64,000 bases of DNA from positions 155,609-219,608 of the forward strand of contig NW_001799020.1 in the NCBI RefSeq assembly GCF_000165425.1, written 5' to 3'. This document shows, in pieces, positions 37,301 through 47,539 of this stretch (its first letter is position 1; every line of letters begins with the position of its first letter). This DNA comes from Paramecium tetraurelia (lineage: Eukaryota > Ciliophora > Oligohymenophorea > Peniculida > Parameciidae). A program made the translations under genes and the position numbers. The notes beneath the pieces are model-generated. The model searched no databases. It saw nothing but the letters and a program-made list of their open reading frames with translations, and had not been told where the DNA came from.

Positions 37301-38280
37301 TCATTGCTTCTTTGAATTTGGAAAATACCATTCCTTACCAGGTGTGTAACCCAAAGTAGAATACAACTCTTTGCGTGTTTACATACTATAAATCACTATA
37401 TTTAATAATTTTACTTTTCAACTGAATTAACCTAAGACTCATCCTTCTTCAATTACTTCAAAAATCCATCAATAGCTTTACTGGCAATTCTTAATGTGGA
37501 AACAGGATAGATAACACAATTATAACCCATCTACTCAAATTCTTTTAATGAAATGTACGGAGTCTTTCCAAATTCTGTCATGTTAGCCAATAAGTAAATG
37601 TTTGGATTCTTCGACTTCAATTCCTTTGCCACAACAGCCATTTCTTCTTTTGTGTGTAATCCTTCAGGGAATATCATATCAGCTCCTGCATCCATATATG
37701 CCTTGCTTCTTTTGATACATTCATCCAATCCATGTGTTCCTCTAGCATCAGTACGTGCTATATTGGGGTTAAATCGATGCTTTACCACAAATGACAAACT
37801 CTCCTCCACTGCATTAGATACTTGCATTTTTGGCTATTTAGATCTTCTTCTCCATAACATCAGATGGAACCAATTCCTTTCCATCCAAATGTCCACAACG
37901 TTTTGGGAACACCTAATCCTCAATATGAAGACCTGAAGCTCCATGTATGAAATATTCCCATACTGTTTTAGAACACATTTCTCCTTCTCCGAATCCTGTG
38001 TCTGCATCTGCCAGAATCGGTAATCCTGAAGCTAGAGCCACATCCTTGATTGTCTTACAGAATCCATCCAAAGTTACCATACTTAAATACTAATAACTAA
38101 ATTGTACCCAATATCTGGAACTCCACTGGATGCAGTCACAGCAGCACCTGAAATGTACAGGGCCTCAAAACCATTATCTGCACATTGTCTACCAGCCATA
38201 CCATTGTATGCTCCTGGCATCATTAGACATTTCTAAGCTAATAGCTTTCTAAACAATGAGCAATTTTATTTAAATAACAT
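37301..38280 (-). CDS. 2-methylisocitrate lyase / PEP mutase family enzyme, probably mitochondrial
   Basis: 297 residues with introns at 38082-38107, 37758-37788 and 37386-37414. A basic hydrophobic leader (MLFKQNCSLFRKLLAQ) suggests mitochondrial import. The core has GAYNGMAGRQ, YISGAAV, DADTGFGEG for metal binding, HIEDQVFPKRCGH with the KRCGH lyase signature, ISRTDARG and ANMTEFGKTP. The C terminus MQTRKELYSTLGY matches PrpB-type proteins. PrpB cleaves 2-methylisocitrate to pyruvate and succinate in propionate breakdown; the substrate here is inferred. The second intron is needed to reach the ISRTDARG block. Confidence 0.88.
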
Positions 38281-38420
38281 AATAATTTATTATTCCAAAT
38301 GAATTACCACTTATAAATTATAAAATATAATAAATTCTTCTTTAATTTTATATTAATCAATAACTTCTCCCCTAATAACATAATCTATATAACGCTTTTT
38401 ATTAATATTTAATTAACTTA

Positions 38421-38684
38421 ATGGGCTGTTCTGAATCTGTTCCCTTTAAATCATCTCTCACACAAAAATCACAATCAACCATAGATACACCCTCAACACT
38501 TGCTAAATATGTCGTTCCTCTCTCCTCATCTGCCTCCTTTGATAATTTTGACACTTACGAACTCGATGATTAAACCACATCCCATTATTATGATGAAATT
38601 CAACAGAAAGTCATCACCATACCAAAATTACATTCCATAGATAAATCGATCATTTTTTAAAGAAGAAAGATGCTCAGCTTTTGA
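38421..38684 (+). CDS. Small Met-Gly-Cys Ser/Thr-rich protein
   Basis: 87 residues, no intron. MGCSESVPFKSS is a candidate for myristoylation plus palmitoylation. The body is Ser/Thr-rich and acidic in the middle (FDNFDTYELDDQ), probably disordered. No domain recognised. The frame ends at TGA 38682. Confidence 0.5.
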
Positions 38685-40435
38685 TTTATTAGAATATATT
38701 GATTTTATTTATTAGGTAACCAAACCTCTTTACATATTTATTGGTTCTTACTTATAATACTACTTACTCTTCATATATATTACGCTCATGAGTTCCTTGT
38801 GTGGTTTTATGAATATTATCAAGTCATCTTTAGTATTTATTACTCTTTACACTTAAATGTATTTACAACTCTATTATTAAATTGAATTCTAGAACATGAT
38901 CTTTACTTAATACCTTTTATGGCTTTTTAATCATTGAATTAAAATTTACAGTACTTTTATAACACACATATAATATTAAAATCCATAATTTTACAATTGT
39001 TTACTAATATAGCATTCTAACTCTATTTTCGCAGATCAAGTTCATCAACTATTTAGCAATCTGTCTTTTAATGAGAGGGCATTATTTGTTTTATGATTTT
39101 TGACTCTCTATATCGTTTAAATCAATAGTAAATCATGAAAATAACTTAAATAATTCATTTATTGTTATGGAATGTTTACAATTATACACATCATAGGTCT
39201 TCTTTTTATTTAAGCCAAGAATCTCTCTAGAAACTTTCAGATCATCTCCAAACTAACCAAACTGAAGAAATATTTTAAATTTATATCACTTTGAAGATTT
39301 GATACAACATAATTGAACATAGACCAAACAAGTTTTCATTTTTATGATATTATTCTCTAAATGTCTGTGGCTGTTCAAAAATTTACATCAATTACTAAGA
39401 CAACTATTATTAAAAGAAGAAGGGATTAAATTATGATATTCTTTCTTAACTATTGCTCTCAATAATTTTACATTTATAAATATAATCAAATATCGACAAC
39501 TTTAAAAGAATAACCTTTTGAAATTCAACCCTTACAATAGAAATCAGATATCTTAACATAAGTTTAGAATTAATTAATAATTGTAACGTTTGTAAATCTA
39601 CGAAAGTTTTATAATTTAATTTATCAATTTTTTTACCCTGCCAACTACTTATGATTCTACTCATAACATATTATTTATGACTTCATCATCAATATTAAAT
39701 TGAATATACATGTTGTGAACATTTAAATGTTGAATGAATTAAGGAGCTCTAAAATCATTTGTAGTATTTGATAATCTATTTTCAAAAATTCATTCTATTG
39801 GTTCAATACCTAGTTTTATTGTCTGTTATTTATCATTTGAATTATGAGAATTTCTATTGATTAATTGTTTCTAAAAGTGCAATAGTGAATTTAATAAAAT
39901 AGAATATTATTTTTAATTTATGGTAATCAAGGATATTTTAAATTGGATACTCAATTAATTTAAGGCTCTAATTATTGGATGAAAAATGGAGGATTTCAAA
40001 TCTCAATCAAATAAATGAAATCAAATTTTTAATTGAGTTTTCCAAATGATTATTTTGATTATTAATATGTACTGAAACTTTAATTATATATCGATTTCTA
40101 CCTAAAAATTTGAAAAATGTGCTGTTTCGATGTCATCACAACTTATGAGTTGATATTTGTAAATACAATATGATAATTGAAGATGTTTAAAAAATGGAAG
40201 TGACAGACAAATTGATTAATTTATATTCAATTATGATAAAAATTAAACGAAAAAATTTATTGAGGGTATTGAAATCTATTTTGTATATTCACAGTTGAGA
40301 ATTGAATATATAAGTCTCATATAATAAATATTTTTTACCCATTAATTCTTAATTTAAGAATTGATTAATCTTATAATGATGATCATATATAGGATCACTC
40401 GTGAAAGTAACAAAGAAGTGGGATATTTAAAAAAA
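38685..40435. other. Long AT-rich stretch without a supported gene
   Basis: 1.75 kb. I tried all frames with TGA as stop; the only long frames are low-complexity Leu/Phe/Tyr strings without intron-exon logic. This is the first large gap after a gene-dense 28 kb and marks the change toward subtelomere-like sequence. Confidence 0.5.
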
Positions 40436-40756
40436 TCATATTTTTTTCAAGTTAAAGAATGTTGGGTTAACCCACATTAAGTTAGGCCTTGATGTAATGA
40501 GTTGTTTGGTTTGCTTTGAAATAGTAAGGGCGGGTTCATCCTTACTAAATTGGCATAGGACAATATCTAGATTGAATCTCACTCTTTTCTTAAGTTTTAG
40601 TTTATGATTGGGTTTGTGATAAATGAATTGGGAGGTTGATATGTCGTCTTTGGGCATAGATTCCGAATAGTAATCATCTAAGCATTCGAGATCATCATTT
40701 GTTTGATTCTGATAATCTGAAATCGGGATCTAAAATATTGACTTTGGACCTATCAT
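40436..40756 (-). CDS. Small protein of unknown function
   Basis: 106 residues without intron. The N-terminal third is acidic (NDDLECLDDYYSES), the middle basic (HKPNHKLKLKKRVRFNLD) and the tail ends VNPTFFNLKKI. The composition looks like real coding sequence compared with the flanks. No family recognised. A KKRVRFN-type motif resembles PP1-docking peptides (RVxF), which is only suggestive. Confidence 0.5.
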
Positions 40757-40923
40757 TTGAAAATGATATATTTTTTTATGTTTCCAAATATTTTCTTTTG
40801 CTCTATATTAGATAAAATGAATATCTGCGAATATCTGATTAATTATTTAGGTTGTTGATATATAATTGACAATAAAACATGCATTGCAGTATTTAAATAA
40901 TAATAGTTAATATAAATATAAAA

Positions 40924-42916
40924 ATGGGCAATTGCAATTCTTATGATAAAATAACCTTATTGAGTGGAAGACTTAAGCAGATGAAATTGCTTACTGACAG
41001 AGGAGACTACACTATCTATGAACACATCTAAGAGGAGAAATAATATGAATATTGGGTATGGAAGTCAGAACAAGACACTTTTGAAGAAGCTGAATTGACT
41101 GCTTAAGATTTTCAATCATGCGAATCAATAACCAAAATCTGTTATCACTCGAGAGGTTATATATCTGAAACCTTTACTAAACAATACATATTCGCCATGC
41201 TTATGGAACATCCTTCCTACAATTTATGGGAGTATTTAAATAGATAAAAAATACTCTCCTAAAATTAGATCATAAATATTGTAGTTAACATCATAGAAGC
41301 ATAAAGAATATTAAGAGATAGTTATTAATATTTGGGGTTCTAAAATATATATACGAAAGATGGGAATCACTGGATGCTTAAACCTTTCTAATAAAAAAAA
41401 TCTTTTGTGACCAATAATAAACAATTTGAAGGCTACCCAGCTCCAGAAGAGTTTATCAATACTAAATTTGATGTCGAAAGAGCTACTATTTTTGGTTTTG
41501 GGATGTTGTTGTTACATTTAATTTTAAGTACTTCTTTGCTCTAATTTAAACTTAGATAAAAGTAATCAGGATCTATATAAGGCATCTAGAATTGACGAGA
41601 ATGCTTTGAGCATTAGAATCCAAGAATTATTATAGAAGAAAAATTATGATCAAGAGTTCTTAAAAATAATTGTTTAGATGTTAAACATTGATCCGAATTA
41701 TAGACCTGATTATACAAAGTTAGTTATTTTATTAGCAATCAAAAACATTGGATTGTCCTCTCAATAATAGAATAAGTTGTCATAAGTTTTAAATCAAAGT
41801 TAAAGCAGCAAGAAAAGTGGAATCCTTAATGGATTGGTGTCAGTGCCTCTAGAAAAAGAGAAATATATCATCAAATTACTTAACAGTCAATAATAGATTT
41901 AAAAAATAGATGAAGAAATAGAGGAATCGATGAGTATTTATTTATTTTACTTATTTAGATTCTGCAAATAAATAAGTTGACGAAGTCATAAATGCATACT
42001 CTGTTATTTATTATAATAATCATTAAATTTTGAATGAAGCCTTTGATTACAATGATTTTACAAATGTTATGAATTATGCAACTAGATATGAGGGATAAGT
42101 TAAAAATAAAAAGTATAAATATATTTAAAATAAAGAAAACATGGTCCAGGAACATTGTATTTATCAAACAATGAATATTTTTAAGGGAACTTTGTAAATG
42201 ATTTGATAGAAGGTTAAGGGCAATTCTATACTCTCAATAAGAGTACAATAAGAGGAGTATGGAAGGCTCACAGACTTTAAGAGAGGCTATCGATTTCTAG
42301 ATTCAAACCCTTATTCTAGTAACATTAATAAATGAGTGATAAATGTAATGTGAGAACACAGGTTTAAAGTGTAGTAGATGATGTAGCTGAGGAAATATGT
42401 TATTCAAATGTTGCTCCGATATTTGATGCATCTACTTAGTTTCATTATGATAATAAATAATATAAATCACAATCGAGTGATCAAATTACATTTCATTCAA
42501 CTGTAGATTTAAATAATCGCAGATAAGGTAAATCTCATAACTAATCTTAGGTTACATATCAAATGAAGAAGGAATGGTCATATATGCTGGCCTGTTTTGT
42601 GGTGATCTATATGATGGTTATGGAGTACTCAAGAATCTTAATCACGAATAGATTGATCTTGTAGATCATATGGATTTAAATGTAGCTGGAAAAGCATGGG
42701 TTAAATATGATGGCTAATTCAAAATGGGAAAGTACATAATTATAAATATAATTTAGAAAAAATGGGAATGGTACTCTACACTTTTCTGATAAGAGTATCT
42801 TTTAGGGAAAATTTTAAGATGATTAAATTTCTGGAATGGGATAATTTATTAATTCAAAAAATGAGGTGATAAATGGTAGATGGATAAATGGATTATATCA
42901 ATAAGAATCTAAATGA
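40924..42916 (+). CDS. Pseudokinase-like protein with C-terminal MORN repeats
   Basis: 622 residues, introns 41528-41555, 41934-41958, 42113-42135, 42528-42550 and 42732-42756. MGNCNSYDK suggests N-terminal acylation. Residues ~25-290 have the size and hydrophobic pattern of a protein kinase (MLMEHPSYNLWEYL as hinge, IFGFGMLLLHLIL as helix F, NIDPNYRPDYTKL at the end), but no Gly loop, HRD or DFG can be found, so it is called a pseudokinase by inference. The C-terminal ~260 residues carry MORN repeats such as KHGPGTLYLSNNEYFQGNF and GNGTLHFSDKSIFQGKF, which bind membranes. A decayed copy lies at ~46740. Confidence 0.75.
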
Positions 42917-43461
42917 TTTTTTTGACTCAATTTTGGATTTTATACTCTATATATAACATTTATTAAGATAATTAAGATATTTAACACAACAATTGAAATC
43001 TAAGGGAAAGCGAAAATTAAAAATAAACTATTTTCTATCAAATTTGGAGATCTAGGGTAACCTTCTTGTTAAAGAATGCAGTTTATACGTTAGATTAATA
43101 CCCTGTTTAGTTCGCTATCTAGAGACTTTAGAAGCAAAACTTTGATATCCATTTTGATATTATAATATTTAAATATATTTACACAGTTATAAATTGATTT
43201 AATAGAACTCCTCTATAGAGTAATTCTAATAATTCAATTAATGGATTTTTGTTCATTTTTTCATTGATCCATTATTAGCAATTATTATTTAGTATTTTTG
43301 TAAATTGATTAATTTTATTCACTCTTAAATTGTATGGATCAATATAAGCCTGAATTTTAATCTTGAATTTTGATAAGATTTTCACATAAAAATAATTTAA
43401 AAATGAAGTATTAAAGCTATACATTATATTTAAATCAATTCAATTTTATTTCTATTTATTG
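42917..43461. other. Intergenic, AT-rich
   Basis: About 545 bp between the MORN gene and a broken minus-strand frame. Nothing recognisable on either strand. Confidence 0.45.
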
Positions 43462-43980
43462 TCAATTAGCTTGCAAGAACCTAGAATTAGTTGAATCAAT
43501 GTACAAGCTTAGGGAGTCTATATTTTCATACAACAATACTTTAAATTATAATTCTTCATTAATAATGTAAAAGTTTTTCATCTTTCTCTATTTCTGTTAC
43601 AAAGGAATTTTATAAATACTATTTTTTTGAGTTCTTAAGAGCATTTCATTATTAGAATTTAAATAACCTTATCTTCCAACTGATAAATTATGGCTAATCG
43701 GTTAATTCTTTCATTTATAATTAAAATAAATTCAGGATTTGGTTCATCATATATATTTTACAATAATTCTTTGTCATTTTCAAAAATACATATCTTAGGA
43801 TAATATTGAATAATTGATAATAGATTATTCAATAGTAGGTCTGAGATCAATTTTTAATTTCCTTTATAAAAAATAAAGAAGTATCAGTAATTGAAGAAAC
43901 AACTTATAATTTATAAAAATAAGGAAAATAATAAGATTTTTCTTCAGACTAATTAAAAGGAATTGATATTTCATTAGGTT
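43462..43980 (-). pseudogene. Frame-shifted minus-strand gene fragment
   Basis: Reading with code 6 gives a coding-looking stretch with ICIFENDKELLQNIYDEPNP and INERINRLAIIYQLEDKV, a probable 26-nt GT-AG intron and a TGA at 43462-43464. The N-terminal part (NEISIPFNQSEEKSYYFPY) lies in another frame, and the two meet at a run of A near 43850 where a single-base change would join them. No ATG was found upstream. It is a decayed gene or carries an assembly error. Family unknown. Confidence 0.4.
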
Positions 43981-44125
43981 TTCAATAAATTATTCAATTA
44001 TTATTGTCTAATCTTATTTGTTTGAACAAGAAAAGATTATAATGCAAGTCAATTTAAATCTAAAATTTAAACGTAAAATCATTTATCTTATTTTATGATT
44101 AGAAATATAAAGAAAGTGAATGTTT

Positions 44126-44323
44126 ATGGGTAATAGTTCTGAAGTCAAATTGCTCTTCTTAAAACATGGTGAATTTCCTCCTCTTAAACAAAGAATAAAA
44201 TAAGTTATCGAGTAAACTAGAGTAAATTTGACTCATTTTAAGCATAATGAAATTTTCTAATCCAAAAACAGAAAAAATAATCTTTACAATTTCGCTTATT
44301 TATCAAATCAATAACACAAATGA
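44126..44323 (+). CDS. Possible short Met-Gly-Asn ORF
   Basis: 65 residues starting MGNSSEVKLLFLKHGEF and ending at TGA. The start resembles the Met-Gly-Asn proteins elsewhere in the window, and the first residues loosely echo the N terminus of the pseudokinase gene at 40924. It could be the 5' remnant of another copy. Weak case. Confidence 0.3.
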
Positions 44324-44429
44324 AAATAATATCATTTAAGGAAATACTAAATGAAATTTAATAGTTCTAAAGAAAAGAGAATTGAGAATTCCAGAATAAT
44401 CATCAAGTTATAAAAAAATTATTATCATT

Positions 44430-46030
44430 CATAAATTTTTTAATTCACTATCAATTAAGATATTAATCCAAGTTTCATCTTTATTTTAATAATAAGTCCT
44501 CATAATATGTTTAGATTTATAATGCTTTGAGGAATCCAATTTCATTATCCTATAAAATACTCTTTTCCTTTAGAATTTAAACTAAATGAAACCATTTTCT
44601 GTGTTATATGTGGTTGAAAAAATCTATAAGTAGAATATCTGAATTATTCTTTTTATCCATTGAGTTTATTGGTCTGATTAAAGATAATATTTTAAGTTGT
44701 ATTCCTCCCTTTTTAACAAATCCATTTTATTTATTTGAGACGTTTTCAATTAGAAATTAATCTATTTTATCATTAAGTCTAAACTCTGTAAATTTATATA
44801 ATGCACTAAATATAATAATAGGTCTCAATTGAGTATATTTGGAATTAATCTTGCTTCAAAAGTTTATTGTTAATATCCAAAGTACTTTGAAATCATAAAT
44901 TTTGAAACAATTGACATTTCCTGCATTTTCTTATTGCTCTATAAGAGATTTCATCCACTTTTATAACGTATCCATTCGACATGAGTTTTTATAATTCTCA
45001 AACTGATATAATATTTAACTTTGGTAGCCTTGGTACCATAATTATATTATATGGAATCCTTTGAGATATGATATCCATCTATCTATAACATTGTCAAAGT
45101 ACTAATCTTCCACTTATTAGATCATCATTCTGATTCAAGCAAAATTTCATTATTCCTCCTTCTTTTGAATTTGGATTTATTATTCTAATTTATTTTAGCA
45201 TTCTGTAGACCTATTTTTTATCTTTGCTTTCGAAATTTTAGGCTAAATATTGCATCATATCTCCTATAGTCTATTTCTTATATTTATTACTGGTATCCTT
45301 ATTCTTTTTAAGTTATGACTCTTTTTTCCTTTAATTAATCTTAATATATTTATAAAAGTTTGTAAAATTATTCATCTTACTTTCCTCCTCTCTATAAAGT
45401 TCATATACTTTATTTATATCAGATTAAATTATATATTCTTTGTGATTATTAGTTTATTTAATATCAACTGTTAAAATTATTTTTGCATGATCAGATGTGT
45501 CTCTATGTAAGAGCTTATATGATTAACCAAATCTTGGAAATATATTTGTAGTTCATCAGTTTATAATTATTGTCATCTTTTCTTCTAAATATTATATCAT
45601 GGTCTTTAAGGACTTATAGAAAATTGTTAATACTGCCTTTCTATTATTGAAGTCACCACAAATAACAATTATCTAATTTCCTTTTAAGTTTAATACATTG
45701 ATATTTAGAGGTTATGTTATTAGAACAAAAACATTTAAATATTCCAAACACAACTCCTCCTGTCTTTATGTTTTTCCATAGTATTAATAATATGTATAAT
45801 TTGGACTATCATTTCATTTTCTTCCTTCTTGTTTCTTATAAACAAACAATGTGGCATTCTTCTTTCGTTATTTATTATTAAGTTTCATCTTTCATAGCAC
45901 TTACATTCCAACTTAATATTTTTATTGTATGTTTAGTATGAATGCGGTTCCCATCAAATTTCATTTCATTCTCAATGTTTTAGGGACGGTAAATTTGCCC
46001 CAGAATGTCGTGAGTACAACCCTGGCTCAC
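44430..46030 (-). mobile_element. Degenerate LINE-type (non-LTR) retrotransposon
   Basis: On the minus strand, broken frames show the order of a LINE polyprotein. First come endonuclease motifs: TIKILSWNVSA near 45930, VCLQETR near 45850, ICGDFNN near 45640 and RDTSDHAKI near 45500. A reverse-transcriptase-like segment follows (GFVKKGG, then ILLIDFF at about 44630-44730). These match the APE endonuclease signatures (N, QET, GDFN, SDH) and RT core positions of LINE elements. Many shifts and stops break it, so it is inactive. Its borders are approximate; no poly(A) tail or target duplication was identified. Confidence 0.65.
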
Positions 46031-46311
46031 TCATACTTATTCATCATTCCATCTATTAAAATATTACCTCTTTTATTAATATTCTTGATAAATATTAAGA
46101 TTATTATTATTTCTAATAAAAGGTCGATTTCCTTAGTTTTGCCTATTAGGATTTTGGTAGTTCTTTAAGGTCTCTATTATTAGTGATAATTCTGTTTATA
46201 TTTATTCCTTTTGGCACTGACTCTTTTAATTGTTATCTCTTTGGATGATTTCTATATTTATTTAAAAAATTTGAAAAAAATTTTTTCATAGCAATTCATT
46301 CTGTATGAGCG
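46031..46311. other. AT-rich flank of the LINE remnant up to the gap
   Basis: Short stretch upstream of the endonuclease part and before the assembly gap. A somewhat GC-richer patch (~45975-46030) may be the LINE 5' region. No gene supported. Confidence 0.35.
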
Positions 46312-46461
46312 NNNNNNNNNNNNNNNNNNNNNNNNNNNNNNNNNNNNNNNNNNNNNNNNNNNNNNNNNNNNNNNNNNNNNNNNNNNNNNNNNNNNNNNNN
46401 NNNNNNNNNNNNNNNNNNNNNNNNNNNNNNNNNNNNNNNNNNNNNNNNNNNNNNNNNNNNN
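46312..46461. other. Assembly gap (150 N)
   Basis: A run of 150 undetermined bases. It lies between the LINE remnant and the decayed MORN copy, so the true junction of these two is unknown and may be longer or shorter than shown. Confidence 0.99.
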
Positions 46462-46739
46462 GACCTAGAACATTCAAAGATATTCTTTCTTTTTATATGT
46501 CCATAAATTTATCTAGGTTAATTATATTTCTTGTCTGTTCAAGTGTAATTCTTGTGTAATTATTGGTATTATTTCACTTCTTCTTTCAATTTCGCTTCAA
46601 TTTATTGATCTGGCTCGGCAACATGACTGCTATTTTCTTATTCTTCTTCTTCATCCTGAATTTCTCTTATTATTATACCTATGTTTTCATATATGTCTTA
46701 TATTTCCTCTATTTTTTTCTCAGCCAGTTAATATTTCTC

Positions 46740-47150
46740 AATTTATTGTATTTATCAAACAATGAATATTATGAAGGGAACGTTATAAATGATTAAATGT
46801 AATTCTTAATTTTCATAAAGCGTACTCTGAATATGACAAATTTTCGAAAAAGGACCAAATTCAACAACAAATAATTTCTAATATGTATTTAAGTCTCCTC
46901 ATAATTTTTCATGAAGTAATCAAAATTTATGTCAAATCAACCTGAGGAGAACTAATAAATGAGCGATAAATGAGATACAAGAGAATAGATTTTAGTTGAA
47001 GTAGATGATGTAGCTTAGGATTGCATATATATGGGATTTTAATTTCACTCCAAAGGTTGATGCATCTACTATATCTCAACATCGTCATGATCTCAATAAT
47101 GGAATACCCAAGAATTTTAATTATAAAAGAAGATTCAATAAAATCTTCTA
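46740..47150 (+). pseudogene. Decayed partial copy of the MORN pseudokinase gene
   Basis: Several blocks repeat the gene at 40924-42916 in the same order. TTGTATTTATCAAACAATGA at ~46746 matches ~42151. AGTAGATGATGTAGCT at ~46999 matches ~42372, followed by TTGATGCATCTAC. Near 47100 GGAATACCCAAGAATTTTAA matches the GGAGTACTCAAGAATCTTAA of the gene near 42620. Between blocks there are deletions and frame breaks, and the introns are not preserved as such. It is therefore a degenerate partial duplicate of the second half of that gene. Confidence 0.75.
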
Positions 47151-47539
47151 TTTGCTTTAGTTGTAAATGTATAAAATCCTCACTACTTTATTTATTTACT
47201 TAAAATTTATAAATGCCAATTAATTTGATTATAATGTACTTTTCATTATAAGAATTCTACTATTTAAATAAATACAGAGTCTATGCTTTTAAAATGCAGT
47301 TGTTATAATGAATAACTAAATATTAGATTTATTGGAGTGTCATTTTTCAACTAGTGAATAATATTTTATATGGAATCAGTTCTAATTTAGTATTTTAACT
47401 TTGTAGAATTGGTTATTTAAAAATAAAAATTTAAGGCTTCCTATTTGCATTTAATCATGTCCTCAGATAGTTTATTTATCATTTTTCATTATTATTAAAA
47501 TAACAAGATTATATAAATTAATTTATAATATATATTATA
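47151..47539. other. Intergenic upstream of the ubiquitin/intein-like gene
   Basis: About 390 bp, AT-rich. It must contain the promoter and 5' end of the 47540 gene. Nothing else recognisable. Confidence 0.4.

Noticed and set aside
45929..46168. Plus-strand hydrophobic frame
   Set aside because: It is antisense to the LINE endonuclease remnant and has only low-complexity Ile/Leu composition.
46286..46559. Frames crossing the run of N
   Set aside because: They exist only because undetermined bases contain no stop; no protein can be claimed.
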